Assembly: GCF_963678635.1 (NCBI RefSeq) | Contig: NC_087069.1 | Location: forward strand, 39,081,076 to 39,145,075 | DNA: 64,000 bases | DNA from: Symsagittifera roscoffensis | Taxonomy: Eukaryota > Xenacoelomorpha > Acoela > Convolutidae | Reading direction: 5' to 3' | In this document: in pieces, positions 1 to 8,156 of the stretch | How positions within the stretch are numbered: position 1 is the first letter of the stretch | How the letters are laid out: every line of letters starts with the position of its first letter | The notes under the pieces: generated by a model | The model's database searches: none | Seen by the model: the letters and a program-made list of their open reading frames with translations, nothing else | What the model was told of the DNA's origin: nothing | Translations under genes and position numbers: made by a program

Positions 1-545
1 AAGCTAAGAAACTGCCCGAGTCGAGATTTTTTCACCTAATTTGATTCAAGATTTGAGCGGTTTGAGCGGCTTTTTTAGACAATTACGCTCAAAATCTTGC
101 TTCAAAATGAGCGGTTTGAGCGGTTTTTGAAAGGCTTATCTAAAAAAACCTCTCAAAAACCGCGCAAGGTTTGAGCGGTTTATCTAGAAAAAACCTTTTT
201 AAATTTGATTTCCTACAACAAGTTGTGGTGTCCAAAATTGTCATCCAACGCTCTTCACATCAGGGACAACCGAAGTTTTGCGGACTGTTTGCAATCTGTC
301 CGACACAAACAACAATTGCTGTCGAAGTTGGGTTGACCTCGGTATTATTCCGATTTGAGAATTCAGATGTGGTCAAACACTGCTTATATAGTTTCCGACA
401 AGATCTTAGAAACTGATTTATTGAGAAACCTGCTGAAACTTCATTCAAATCTTACAGAGTTAATCAAATTAAGCTAAACCTCCATGTGTGGTTAGACAAC
501 CTGTTTTTTTTTCAATGTGAGTCTTAGCTCCCAGATATTGCTACC
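1..545. other. AT-rich flank with short TTTGAGCGG repeats
   Basis: No gene is recognised. Between about 50 and 185 the 9-mer TTTGAGCGG or a close variant occurs about five times. Positions 116-130 and 151-167 form an imperfect inverted repeat (TTGAGCGGTTTTTGA against its near complement) that could fold into a hairpin. Short ORFs on both strands here overlap each other and match nothing I know. Confidence 0.4.
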
Positions 546-559
546 GTCTTTCCGAGACT

Positions 560-975
560 CAGGGGCGGATTTAGTGTGGGGGATGGGCGGACGCCCTTTC
601 CCCTCAGGATTTTGACCCCCTGCCGACCCAAAGGGTCACCCTTTGTACTTTTTTGAGATATCCATTTTTGGTGTCGGACCCTAAAAATTTTCTAAATGTG
701 CCACCGGCCCCAATATATACTAATTTCAAGAGGGGAGCGCGCGTCGAAAAAAAACGCAATTTTTTGGTCAAAAATTCCAAAAATTGCATAAAAATGCCTT
801 TCTTGGCCTGTTTTTTTTAAATTTTGCCTGCGGCGCAGACAGTTTGACCAAACAAGGTTTTTTTTTGGCTTTGGGAGAGCTTGCAAATCAATTTGGTCGA
901 CCTAGAAAAAAAGTCGACAAAAATTTTGAAATTTTTTGAAAATCCCCCATCGAGAAAATCCTAGATCCGCCCCTG
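560..975. mobile_element. hAT-type MITE (non-autonomous DNA transposon)
   Basis: The left end reads CAGGGGCGGATTTAG and the right end, reverse complemented, reads CAGGGGCGGATCTAG, so the termini are near-perfect inverted repeats beginning with CAG. The 8 bases outside the left end (552-559, CCGAGACT) and the right end (976-983, CCGACACT) match at 7 of 8. An 8-bp target duplication with CAGGGG-type termini is typical of hAT elements. The 416-bp interior is AT-rich with homopolymer runs and no transposase ORF, so any movement would need a transposase supplied in trans. The single mismatch in the duplication suggests modest age. Confidence 0.8.
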
Positions 976-983
976 CCGACACT

Positions 984-2270
984 CTTAGCAATTTGTATCT
1001 CACTGTTGGTATACGATCGCCGGAAGACTCCCTTGGTCTGCTCTGCTCGCATAATTTATACCAGTTGGCTGGATCTCCCTTGCTGTGTCACTGTTTTTGG
1101 TAACAGACATGGTAAGACCACCTTGTCTCCGAGAGAGTGATTATAGTGAAATAACTTTCAACAATTGCAACAATTATAGTGAAGTAAGGTTTTCAAGGTT
1201 TTCACTAATGCGTTCAAAATGCCAGCCAACTTCATAAAGCGAGCAACAAATCAAAGACACGGGCAACTAAAATAAAAAGGTCTGTTTTAACTTATTGGGG
1301 TTTTTTGAGCTCTTGGTTTAAGAAATTTGGAATGGTGTATGCGGTCCACAGATTCGGTTTGCCCGTCACTTCCAGTTCTATTAATGCCAGTTATAAATTA
1401 CCTTTTTTGCATTACAGTGAACATATTTTTTAATACCTCTCACTCGCCTTGATTTCGTTTTTGTTCGACTTCCGACCATGAAGGTTTCGCAGACTGGATT
1501 TTCCTACCAAGGTGGCACATTTAGTTTTTTAACGTGAGGTTCTTCAAAGTTAAGAGAAGTGATTCTGCCTTCTAGATTAATTTAAATTTGTGATTTAGCT
1601 TGTCACGTGGACGCTAAACAAATTAAGTGAAACAAAAAGGAAAAAAAGGGGAGCATCAATTTCAAAAGTAGGAGAACTTAAGTTGAGAACTTAAGCCTTT
1701 CTCATTTGCAAATTATAAAAACTGTAAAAAAAATTGGAAAAATTTTGGTTTCTTTCATAATGCAAATCATTTTCACTCAGCAAGCTCAACTTGCTCGTAT
1801 TTTATTGGCTAATTACTATTTTTAGAAGGAGAGTAGGGCTCGTTAATTTGGACAAAAGTAAATAAAAACAGATTTTTCATCATTCATTTTTAAGTTCCTT
1901 TGCCTTTTCTACCAATATGACAAAAAATCTATATCATTGTTATATAGCTTCATAGTAATCACAATAATAAATATCAGTTTTTGATCTGTTCGTTGTATTT
2001 TAAAATTGAGACACTTGATCCAATCTGTTGCAGCCGTTGATTGGTTGATGAAACTTCGAAAAGCTGAATGCAAAAACCTGGAAAACTTTTCTTGAAACCT
2101 GGAAAACAAGCTTAGATTGAAAGTTATTGCAGTTTTGGAGGGTCAAAAAATTAAGATATTTTAAAGAATCAAAATTGCCATCTACGTAATTTTAGTTTTT
2201 AAAAGCAGAACTTGGACATAAAAACCACCAACAAAAGAAGAAACAACACTGAAACATCTCAAAGGAACAA
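984..2270. other. Non-coding AT-rich flank, nothing recognised
   Basis: No ORF of convincing composition, no repeat family that I recognise and no RNA gene are visible. The stretch has many short A/T runs, as expected for invertebrate intergenic or intronic DNA. Confidence 0.4.
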
Positions 2271-2986
2271 ATGGCTCAGACAGATGAGGAACTAGACCTC
2301 AGTGTTGATACGAGAACGCACAAACCTTTTGAAACAACCCGACAACAGCAAACGACCGATTTTTTTGAATATTTCTACAAATCAAATGAAACCGAACGTT
2401 TCCTTGAGTTATCAGGAAGCAGCAAGAAGGACCAGGAAGAAGAACGGGTGCGCACGTTTCTTTGTTTCATATTTGTTCGACTTTTTTTATTGTGAAAAAG
2501 TCTTATGATGGAAAAGTAATAGCATACAGATAGTTATTTATAAAATTATTTTGAGTCCAATAATACTTTTGTCCACCCACAAGAAAAAATCAACCTGGTG
2601 TCACATAATCAAAATAGAAGTCGAATATTAAGTGTCAAAATGTACGTAATATTTTACAAACTTAGGGTCTTGTGAGTGTATCGGTTTTTATGCATAGACT
2701 GCGCTTGTGAGCTTCTTTGTACAGTTTCGCTAATTTCTTGCTCTTTTTCAGGTTTTGGGATTGCGGATTGCATTTACTACAGTTTTTGACGAGACAGTTT
2801 TTCTAAGTTCACTGACGTTGTCAACATTTTTTTGGAGAAGCTGATTGAAACCAGCCAGCATACTGGAAAAGATGTTGTTTGGAGGAGCCTTGTCCGAGAA
2901 CACTTCGAAAACACTTTATCTGAAAACCTTCGCCGTTTCGTAAAACTGTTTTTGGAGGAAATTCAATCCTTTCCACTGACAGTATA
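2271..2986 (+). CDS. Possible two-exon host gene fragment, unknown function
   Basis: This is a weak candidate only. A first open stretch begins at ATG 2271 (MAQTDEELDL...) and stays hydrophilic and charged to about 2450, where a GT (near 2448) could act as a donor. A pyrimidine-rich acceptor (CTCTTTTTCAG) ends near 2752. Another AG near 2792 opens a frame that reads to a TAA near 2987 and encodes an amphipathic helical segment containing FLEKLIETS, VVWRSLVREHF and FVKLFLEEIQSF. I do not recognise a family. The gene would end 18 bases before the assembly gap, so later exons cannot be seen. The intron model is inference. The separate pieces could also be chance ORFs. Confidence 0.25.
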
Positions 2987-3004
2987 ATTTGACCTGTTTT
3001 GTGA

Positions 3005-3204
3005 NNNNNNNNNNNNNNNNNNNNNNNNNNNNNNNNNNNNNNNNNNNNNNNNNNNNNNNNNNNNNNNNNNNNNNNNNNNNNNNNNNNNNNNNNNNNNNNN
3101 NNNNNNNNNNNNNNNNNNNNNNNNNNNNNNNNNNNNNNNNNNNNNNNNNNNNNNNNNNNNNNNNNNNNNNNNNNNNNNNNNNNNNNNNNNNNNNNNNNNN
3201 NNNN
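3005..3204. other. Assembly gap (200 N)
   Basis: This is a run of 200 N. The next base, 3205, is exactly the first base of an LTR, so the gap hides the left target-site flank of element A and probably the missing remainder of element B. The round length suggests a placeholder rather than a measured distance. Confidence 0.97.
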
Positions 3205-4119
3205 TGTAACATTCGTCTACTGCAGTCACACATGAGGCTTAAGAAAAATAGGCCCTATAACCACTGGCTCAAGGGTCAGGGACACCATCTCTTGTGTTTT
3301 TCCACCTCAAGAACGGTCGGAGCCAGTTCGGTTCGTTTGTGACATGAGACTACGACCCGTTACAGCTTAAAGGCTACTACTAAAATATCCCCCCACTCTA
3401 GAATTAGAAACGTCCCCATACTTAGGTCTCTAGATACCCAAAATACATGAACGCCGTTAAAAACCGGGTTGGAACAATCCGTTAAGTTTATTTTTATTAG
3501 ACAGTGGAACTTTGATCCATTTCAGATGGATCAACCTAAAACTCGCCTTACCTCAACATAACAATTATAAAACACACTCTAGAATTTAAATTTGTACTCA
3601 CATAGTAGCACGCTCAAGAATTGGGAAATAATCCAGTCGGTAATTAACTCAAGAATTAAATAACGTAACTAAAATGAGTTTAATGTCAGTCAGTTTTAAC
3701 AACAAGAACAAGTTTTTACTCTAGACCGCAAGTTCTCGTGAACCATTGGGACACTCTAGCTGTCCACCTTTCCACCGAAGGTTCACTCTGGTCCAGTCAA
3801 TAATAGTATTCCAATCGTAATAATCCAACTCGTGGGAATGCTCTCGTCTCTGTTTCAGATGGGACAGCTCTACTCTAGGTTATTATTGCTTTCGAAATTG
3901 CGAATAGCAATTTCCCACCGATTTTTCTAGCAACTTTCCCGCGATTGTTACTCAATTGTTCTGAAATTGTTCTGATCTCTTTTTCTGATTTTCAGTTCTC
4001 GCGAGAAAATCGTGCATGACAGGTTCCATTCGAAATTTTGAAAAATTAAATTTCACTCCAAAATCAAGTGTTTTTTGCTTCTCTCAAGGTCAAACTTCCA
4101 AATATGACCGACTGGCACA
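3205..4119 (-). repeat. 3' LTR of element A
   Basis: The 915-bp LTR begins TGTAACA and ends TGGCACA on the plus strand (TGTGCC...TGTTACA on the element strand). It repeats at 23502-24416 with a single difference seen (an A/C near its right end) and as a diverged copy at 39683-40579. It contains two hairpin-forming inverted repeats (3512-3534 and 3894-3914) and overlapping AATAAA signals on the element strand. Confidence 0.95.
3487..3570 (-). promoter_or_regulatory. Probable R region: TATA-like box, stem-loop and poly(A) signals
   Basis: On the element strand a TATA-like TTTTATAATT lies at about 3561-3570. About 30 nt downstream a perfect 9-bp inverted repeat with a 5-nt loop (TTGATCCAT / ATGGATCAA, 3512-3534) would sit at the RNA 5' end. 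Two AATAAA copies follow at 3493-3498 and 3487-3492. This fits a retroviral-style U3-R-U5 layout with a poly(A) hairpin. The LTR at 39683 keeps the stem-loop but has lost AATAAA. The transcription start is inferred. Confidence 0.45.
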
Positions 4120-4131
4120 TACTCCCCGGAC
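4120..4131 (-). promoter_or_regulatory. Polypurine tract of element A
   Basis: Immediately inside the 3' LTR the element strand reads GTCCGGGGAGTA and then the LTR start TGTGCC. This is the expected position of the primer for plus-strand DNA synthesis. The purine run GGGGAG is short, but the same core recurs inside pol and the macro-linker region. Confidence 0.6.
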
Positions 4132-4549
4132 TCGAGATCGATGTCCTCATCGCGCGCTGTCTTCTGCCAGTGAGTCCCAGAAAAACCGAGTGTTGCTCAA
4201 GATACAGTGCCAGTGGTCATTTACAGAAGTTTGCAGCAGATTTAAGCTTATCTACACCCCAAAATTCACAGCCATTTAAAATTTTCACACTATTGCTAAA
4301 CAGCAATCAAAATCTGCATACACCTGCACCCTTGAATTTTCGCTTTTCAAGCCAATCATTTTAAAATCTCTTTTGTCCTATTCAATCAGGAAATTGTCAT
4401 GCAGCATTTCGATTTATATAATAAATATAGTATATTAGTAACAATATTTGCTTTGTTAAAATTTCTTTTTCGTGAATCCAAGTTTCACTCGGATCCACGC
4501 TCAAGCCCCCCTTCCCTCTCAAGATTCAAGATCCATCCGATTTGCCCAT
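4132..4549 (-). other. 3' untranslated region of element A
   Basis: This is the 0.4-kb stretch between the ORF5 stop and the polypurine tract. No ORF of element-like composition was found. It becomes AT-rich towards ORF5. Confidence 0.5.
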
Positions 4550-6604
4550 TCATCTCGTGCTCTTCGCCTTGGAGGTACTGCATCCTGAAGTGCTAGATGC
4601 GGCAAACTGTCTCAACAGTTCCTCTTCATCATCGGAACTAATCACAATCTCCTCCCAAGCCTTCAGCTGTTCATAGGATCGCATCCATTCTCTCTGCTCC
4701 TGCAATCTCTTTGCTTGGTTGGGTAGTGCCTTCACCCTAGCTTCTCGGTTCAAGCAAAAGGAGTTGTGCAGGCTCAAGCTCACGTTCTTCGCCAGGTCTT
4801 CCTCTAGTATCGACTCCCTCGCTTTGGTATTGTCTCTAGACATCTTACCCACTCTTTTCCATCCTGTCGTGATCGCATTACGATGGGTTAGCAGGGGTCT
4901 CTTGAAAGCTTCCGGCCCAATCTCGGCCTGGAACTGTCGATACTCCTTTTGATGTTTTCTCATGTGATCTTTCGTTGTCATGTACAACCAAGACGTCAAT
5001 GTCGCCCGAAACCATGGAAAGTACCTCAAGCGGCTCCATACGTGCCTGACTTCCGTCGGTATGGCGAATACTTTGCACGCAGTCTCAAACAACTCGAGTC
5101 TCCTGCTGTAGTCTATCGCGTATATTGACTCAGCCGTTGGCGTCGTCGCCTCCCGATACTCCGTTACATTCTCTTCTATCCATCTCAGAGCTAACATCGT
5201 ACTCACTACTAAGAGCGTCACCTTCTGCCGGTGATCCGGTAGTCCGATCGACCGAATCTCTTCCACATCCCACACCAGGCAAAGGTTCTCGTGATCTGGA
5301 TACCACACCGTTTGTGCCAAACAGTGGCATGGGCATTCCCCATGAGAGATCTCAATGCTCCTGAGATTACGCTCCCCTGAGGCTTCCAAGAGAGGCTCAA
5401 GCTCCATCATTTTCTCGTGCATCGTGTCGTTGTCTTCCAGGTTCGGAGTACTTCCCACAGGTTTCCCGATCACGTTTTGTCTCTCGTGATCGCTTGTGTT
5501 TTCTCTTTCCAACTTCAGAAGATCTTCTCCCCAGATTTCGCTTAAGTCATCTCTCAATTCTTTTGGTACTGTCCCTTTGATTTTTCTCAACAACTTGTGC
5601 GAGTGATGCGACATCCGAGCCAACCTCACGCACTTGGGCACTGAGAAGGCCTTGTCCACCAGTATTCTCTGGCTGGACACTTCCACCATCGCCATGTGTA
5701 GCGGGTAGTGACTTCCGCACAAGTTGGCCATCATTGACCCTATCAGCGATTTCGTGTTCAATGGCAAGCCATAAGCTTCGCTCAGGGGAAATCCCATTTC
5801 CGCCTCAAGACCAACTTTCCAGCTCCGGATGTGTTTTTGAGTCACCTGCAACACCCCGGGCCATGATTCCACGCTCAACGCCGTCACTAAATGATGTTCA
5901 GATTCCAGTCTCTCCAGTGCCTGCAGACCACACATTCTCGAGAAGAATCCGAGAGCTGTCGCTATATTCACCGTGGTTCTCGCGTAACATTCCGCTGTTA
6001 TTTGCACTTCACTTTTCTCCCTTTCTGTGATGTCTTCGAACCAAGTGACCAGGTCTTCTTTTTGAAACGACAGTATTCTGACGCATGACCGTCCATCGCA
6101 GATGTGCTCTCCTTTCCCACACGTCGAATCCAGACAGCTACCCGGCTCCAATTTCTTTGTTGACCCGGGGTCGCTCGTCCTTTCGCTTGGCTCTTGCATC
6201 TGGGGCGTGATTAGCTTATGTAGCACACTCAACTTCGCCAGATCTTCATCTTCCGTTGGTGCTAACCTCACTCGCTCGGTGGTTTCCTCGATTAGACTCG
6301 CATGGGGATGTGGACACCAGGAGGGTCTTAGTAGCTTCCATATCACTCCCAAGTTCGTGGTTAACAAGCCATTTCCACCGCCCATGTTCACTTCAACTCT
6401 CTTGTTTGAGCGCGGTATGCTCATCACCTCTGGTGTTTTCTCAAGAATCAGGCCCAGGCTCGGCCCCTCTTTCTCCACCGCGTCTATCTCCATTATTCTT
6501 TCTGTCCAAAACTTCAGTAGCTCCGCTACCTCATGGTTTCTGTGGGCTCCTCCAGCTTCCGAGGCCAAGAAGGGATTGTAGGCTATTCCCATCACTCCAG
6601 ACAC
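4550..6604 (-). CDS. Element A ORF5, 684-aa protein of unknown function
   Basis: This is the last ORF of element A, starting 91 nt after ORF4 ends. I do not recognise a domain. Visible are a cysteine cluster at residues 157-174 (C-x4-C-x6-C-x4-C), a second Cys-rich patch near residue 420 (ECPCHC), a modest hydrophobic run (VTLLVVSTMLAL) too weak to call a membrane anchor, and a basic, glutamine-rich helical stretch near the end. The C-terminus carries EIVISSDDEEE, which has the form of a SUMO-interaction motif (hydrophobic triplet followed by Ser/acidic residues). No signal peptide or clear transmembrane segment is seen, which argues against a classical envelope protein. The matching part of element B is not in the window, so conservation cannot be judged here. 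Confidence 0.7.
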   Translation of the reverse strand: MSGVMGIAYNPFLASEAGGAHRNHEVAELLKFWTERIMEIDAVEKEGPSLGLILEKTPEVMSIPRSNKRVEVNMGGGNGLLTTNLGVIWKLLRPSWCPHPHASLIEETTERVRLAPTEDEDLAKLSVLHKLITPQMQEPSERTSDPGSTKKLEPGSCLDSTCGKGEHICDGRSCVRILSFQKEDLVTWFEDITEREKSEVQITAECYARTTVNIATALGFFSRMCGLQALERLESEHHLVTALSVESWPGVLQVTQKHIRSWKVGLEAEMGFPLSEAYGLPLNTKSLIGSMMANLCGSHYPLHMAMVEVSSQRILVDKAFSVPKCVRLARMSHHSHKLLRKIKGTVPKELRDDLSEIWGEDLLKLERENTSDHERQNVIGKPVGSTPNLEDNDTMHEKMMELEPLLEASGERNLRSIEISHGECPCHCLAQTVWYPDHENLCLVWDVEEIRSIGLPDHRQKVTLLVVSTMLALRWIEENVTEYREATTPTAESIYAIDYSRRLELFETACKVFAIPTEVRHVWSRLRYFPWFRATLTSWLYMTTKDHMRKHQKEYRQFQAEIGPEAFKRPLLTHRNAITTGWKRVGKMSRDNTKARESILEEDLAKNVSLSLHNSFCLNREARVKALPNQAKRLQEQREWMRSYEQLKAWEEIVISSDDEEELLRQFAASSTSGCSTSKAKSTR

Positions 6605-6695
6605 ATATTGGTATTCCCCCTTATCACTGAGTCTCGAGTACTGTTCTGACGAGGCCAGGTTACGGTGAACATCATGTTCTTCCTCAAACTTCTTA

Positions 6696-8156
6696 TTAGA
6701 GAACCTCCGTACCTCGTCCAGCTTTCGATGGTTCTCTAAGGATAGTCTGGAACCATCTTCTTTCTCTATTTATTCCTGTACTCTGATATACGTTCAAGAT
6801 GATCGTTGAGACTCTTTTCTCCATGGTTTTACTTCCACTTGCTCTCTGGTGGCATGCCAGGATGGTGCTATCAGACATCATTGACATTATCCATCTCAAG
6901 AAACATGTGGCATCTTTTCTTCTAGCCAGGCTCAAGCCTGAATTGTCCCTGGCCACGTGTTGCATCAGTGCCTGATACACCTCTAGCTTCTTGCTTCCCA
7001 ACTTCAGCCTGTCATACGAGGTCAATGTCTCCAACTCTATTCCCACCAGACTCCAGGTGAACATTAATTGTCCCGCAGTTCTAACGAAGGGATTCGCCAT
7101 TAGTGGCGGTGCTGATGAGGATGTCCTCATCGCCTCTTCAAAATGATCCTTCAACAAACTCTGCCAGGACCTCTTCAGATGACTTGCCATCTCTATCTTA
7201 TTAACCTCGGCTTTTTGCTGGGTGGCCCAATTGCGTCGCCTGCGAGCTATTCCACTGTCCAACTTCTTCAAGCAGTCCTCCATTTCCTTCAATGTTTCGA
7301 GGGCCACCCACCACGTCCGGGAAGTGTTCCTCGTCTTGTTCCTCTCCAATGGATCACTCGTCACTTGTTTGCCCATGTCCTGATGTGCCTTCGAGATCCA
7401 TTCTTTGCCGATCTCCACTTCCCCTACCTGTCCGTTCGTTGAACCTCTCTTCACGTTTACCTTCTGAGGCTTGAAGTCTTCTTCTGACGTCGAACTGGTG
7501 GAAACCTCTATTTCCTTTTCTACTTCAAGTGGTTTCCTGAGCTCCGAGCTGTTCTTGTATGCCGCCGTCTTGCATCGGGCCAAAACGATGGGCGCCGTCT
7601 CTCTCAAGTTTCCTTCCGAAACAGCATCCACTGAAGGACTACCCCATCCTTCCACTTCTCTCTTCCTCTTGCGAGTCTTCACATCTCTGCTCGAGGGTGT
7701 TGTGGCTATCATCATTGATTCGACCTCTCCATCCACTCCTTCCAACTCTTGCCTCCCCCCTGCTCGAGCCTTAAGGATATTAGTACTTTTAATCATATTA
7801 CTAGTCCCAACCTTATCCCTTTTTATATCATCAACCATTTTATCCACAGTTTTTTGTTTCAGAGTAGAGCTGTCCTCACATTTCTCTTTTCTAGTCTTTG
7901 ATCGTGCGTTCCTCAGCTCCACTAGCTTGTTCAGCAGCTCTTTTCTTGCTTTCTCATCCAGGCCCGTTCCTATCAGGAGCGGTTCCCCGAATCTCACTAC
8001 TGCGTCCCACAGTTCCTTCTTGAACTTGTCCAGCGTCGTCTCGCTGCCCACTTCTCGATTGAATTCCCCCAGGAATTCCTGCCAGGCGTCATCCTCGAGA
8101 GATCCCAAGAATATGTCCCTGTTCCCTTCGAACGTGTTCTTCTCCCTTTCCTCCAA
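6696..8156 (-). CDS. Element A ORF4, 486-aa basic protein of unknown function
   Basis: The ORF begins inside the end of ORF3 (68-nt overlap, different frame). The start at 8156 (MEEREKNTF) is the first Met of the open frame. The N-terminal third is charged and helical (WQEFLGEFNREV; KARKELLNKLVELRNARSKTRKEK). A nuclear-localisation-like KTRKRKRE lies near residue 160, followed by a Ser/Glu-rich linker and an alpha-helical C-terminal half. No known domain is recognised. In element B the equivalent segment runs on from ORF3 in one frame, so in A either an indel split a fused ORF3-ORF4 protein or ORF4 is expressed separately. The protein may bind nucleic acid given its basic content, but that is only inference. 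Confidence 0.6.
   Translation of the reverse strand: MEEREKNTFEGNRDIFLGSLEDDAWQEFLGEFNREVGSETTLDKFKKELWDAVVRFGEPLLIGTGLDEKARKELLNKLVELRNARSKTRKEKCEDSSTLKQKTVDKMVDDIKRDKVGTSNMIKSTNILKARAGGRQELEGVDGEVESMMIATTPSSRDVKTRKRKREVEGWGSPSVDAVSEGNLRETAPIVLARCKTAAYKNSSELRKPLEVEKEIEVSTSSTSEEDFKPQKVNVKRGSTNGQVGEVEIGKEWISKAHQDMGKQVTSDPLERNKTRNTSRTWWVALETLKEMEDCLKKLDSGIARRRRNWATQQKAEVNKIEMASHLKRSWQSLLKDHFEEAMRTSSSAPPLMANPFVRTAGQLMFTWSLVGIELETLTSYDRLKLGSKKLEVYQALMQHVARDNSGLSLARRKDATCFLRWIMSMMSDSTILACHQRASGSKTMEKRVSTIILNVYQSTGINRERRWFQTILREPSKAGRGTEVL

Noticed and set aside
2916-3342. ORFs running through the N gap
   Set aside because: They consist mostly of unknown residues and are artefacts of translating N.
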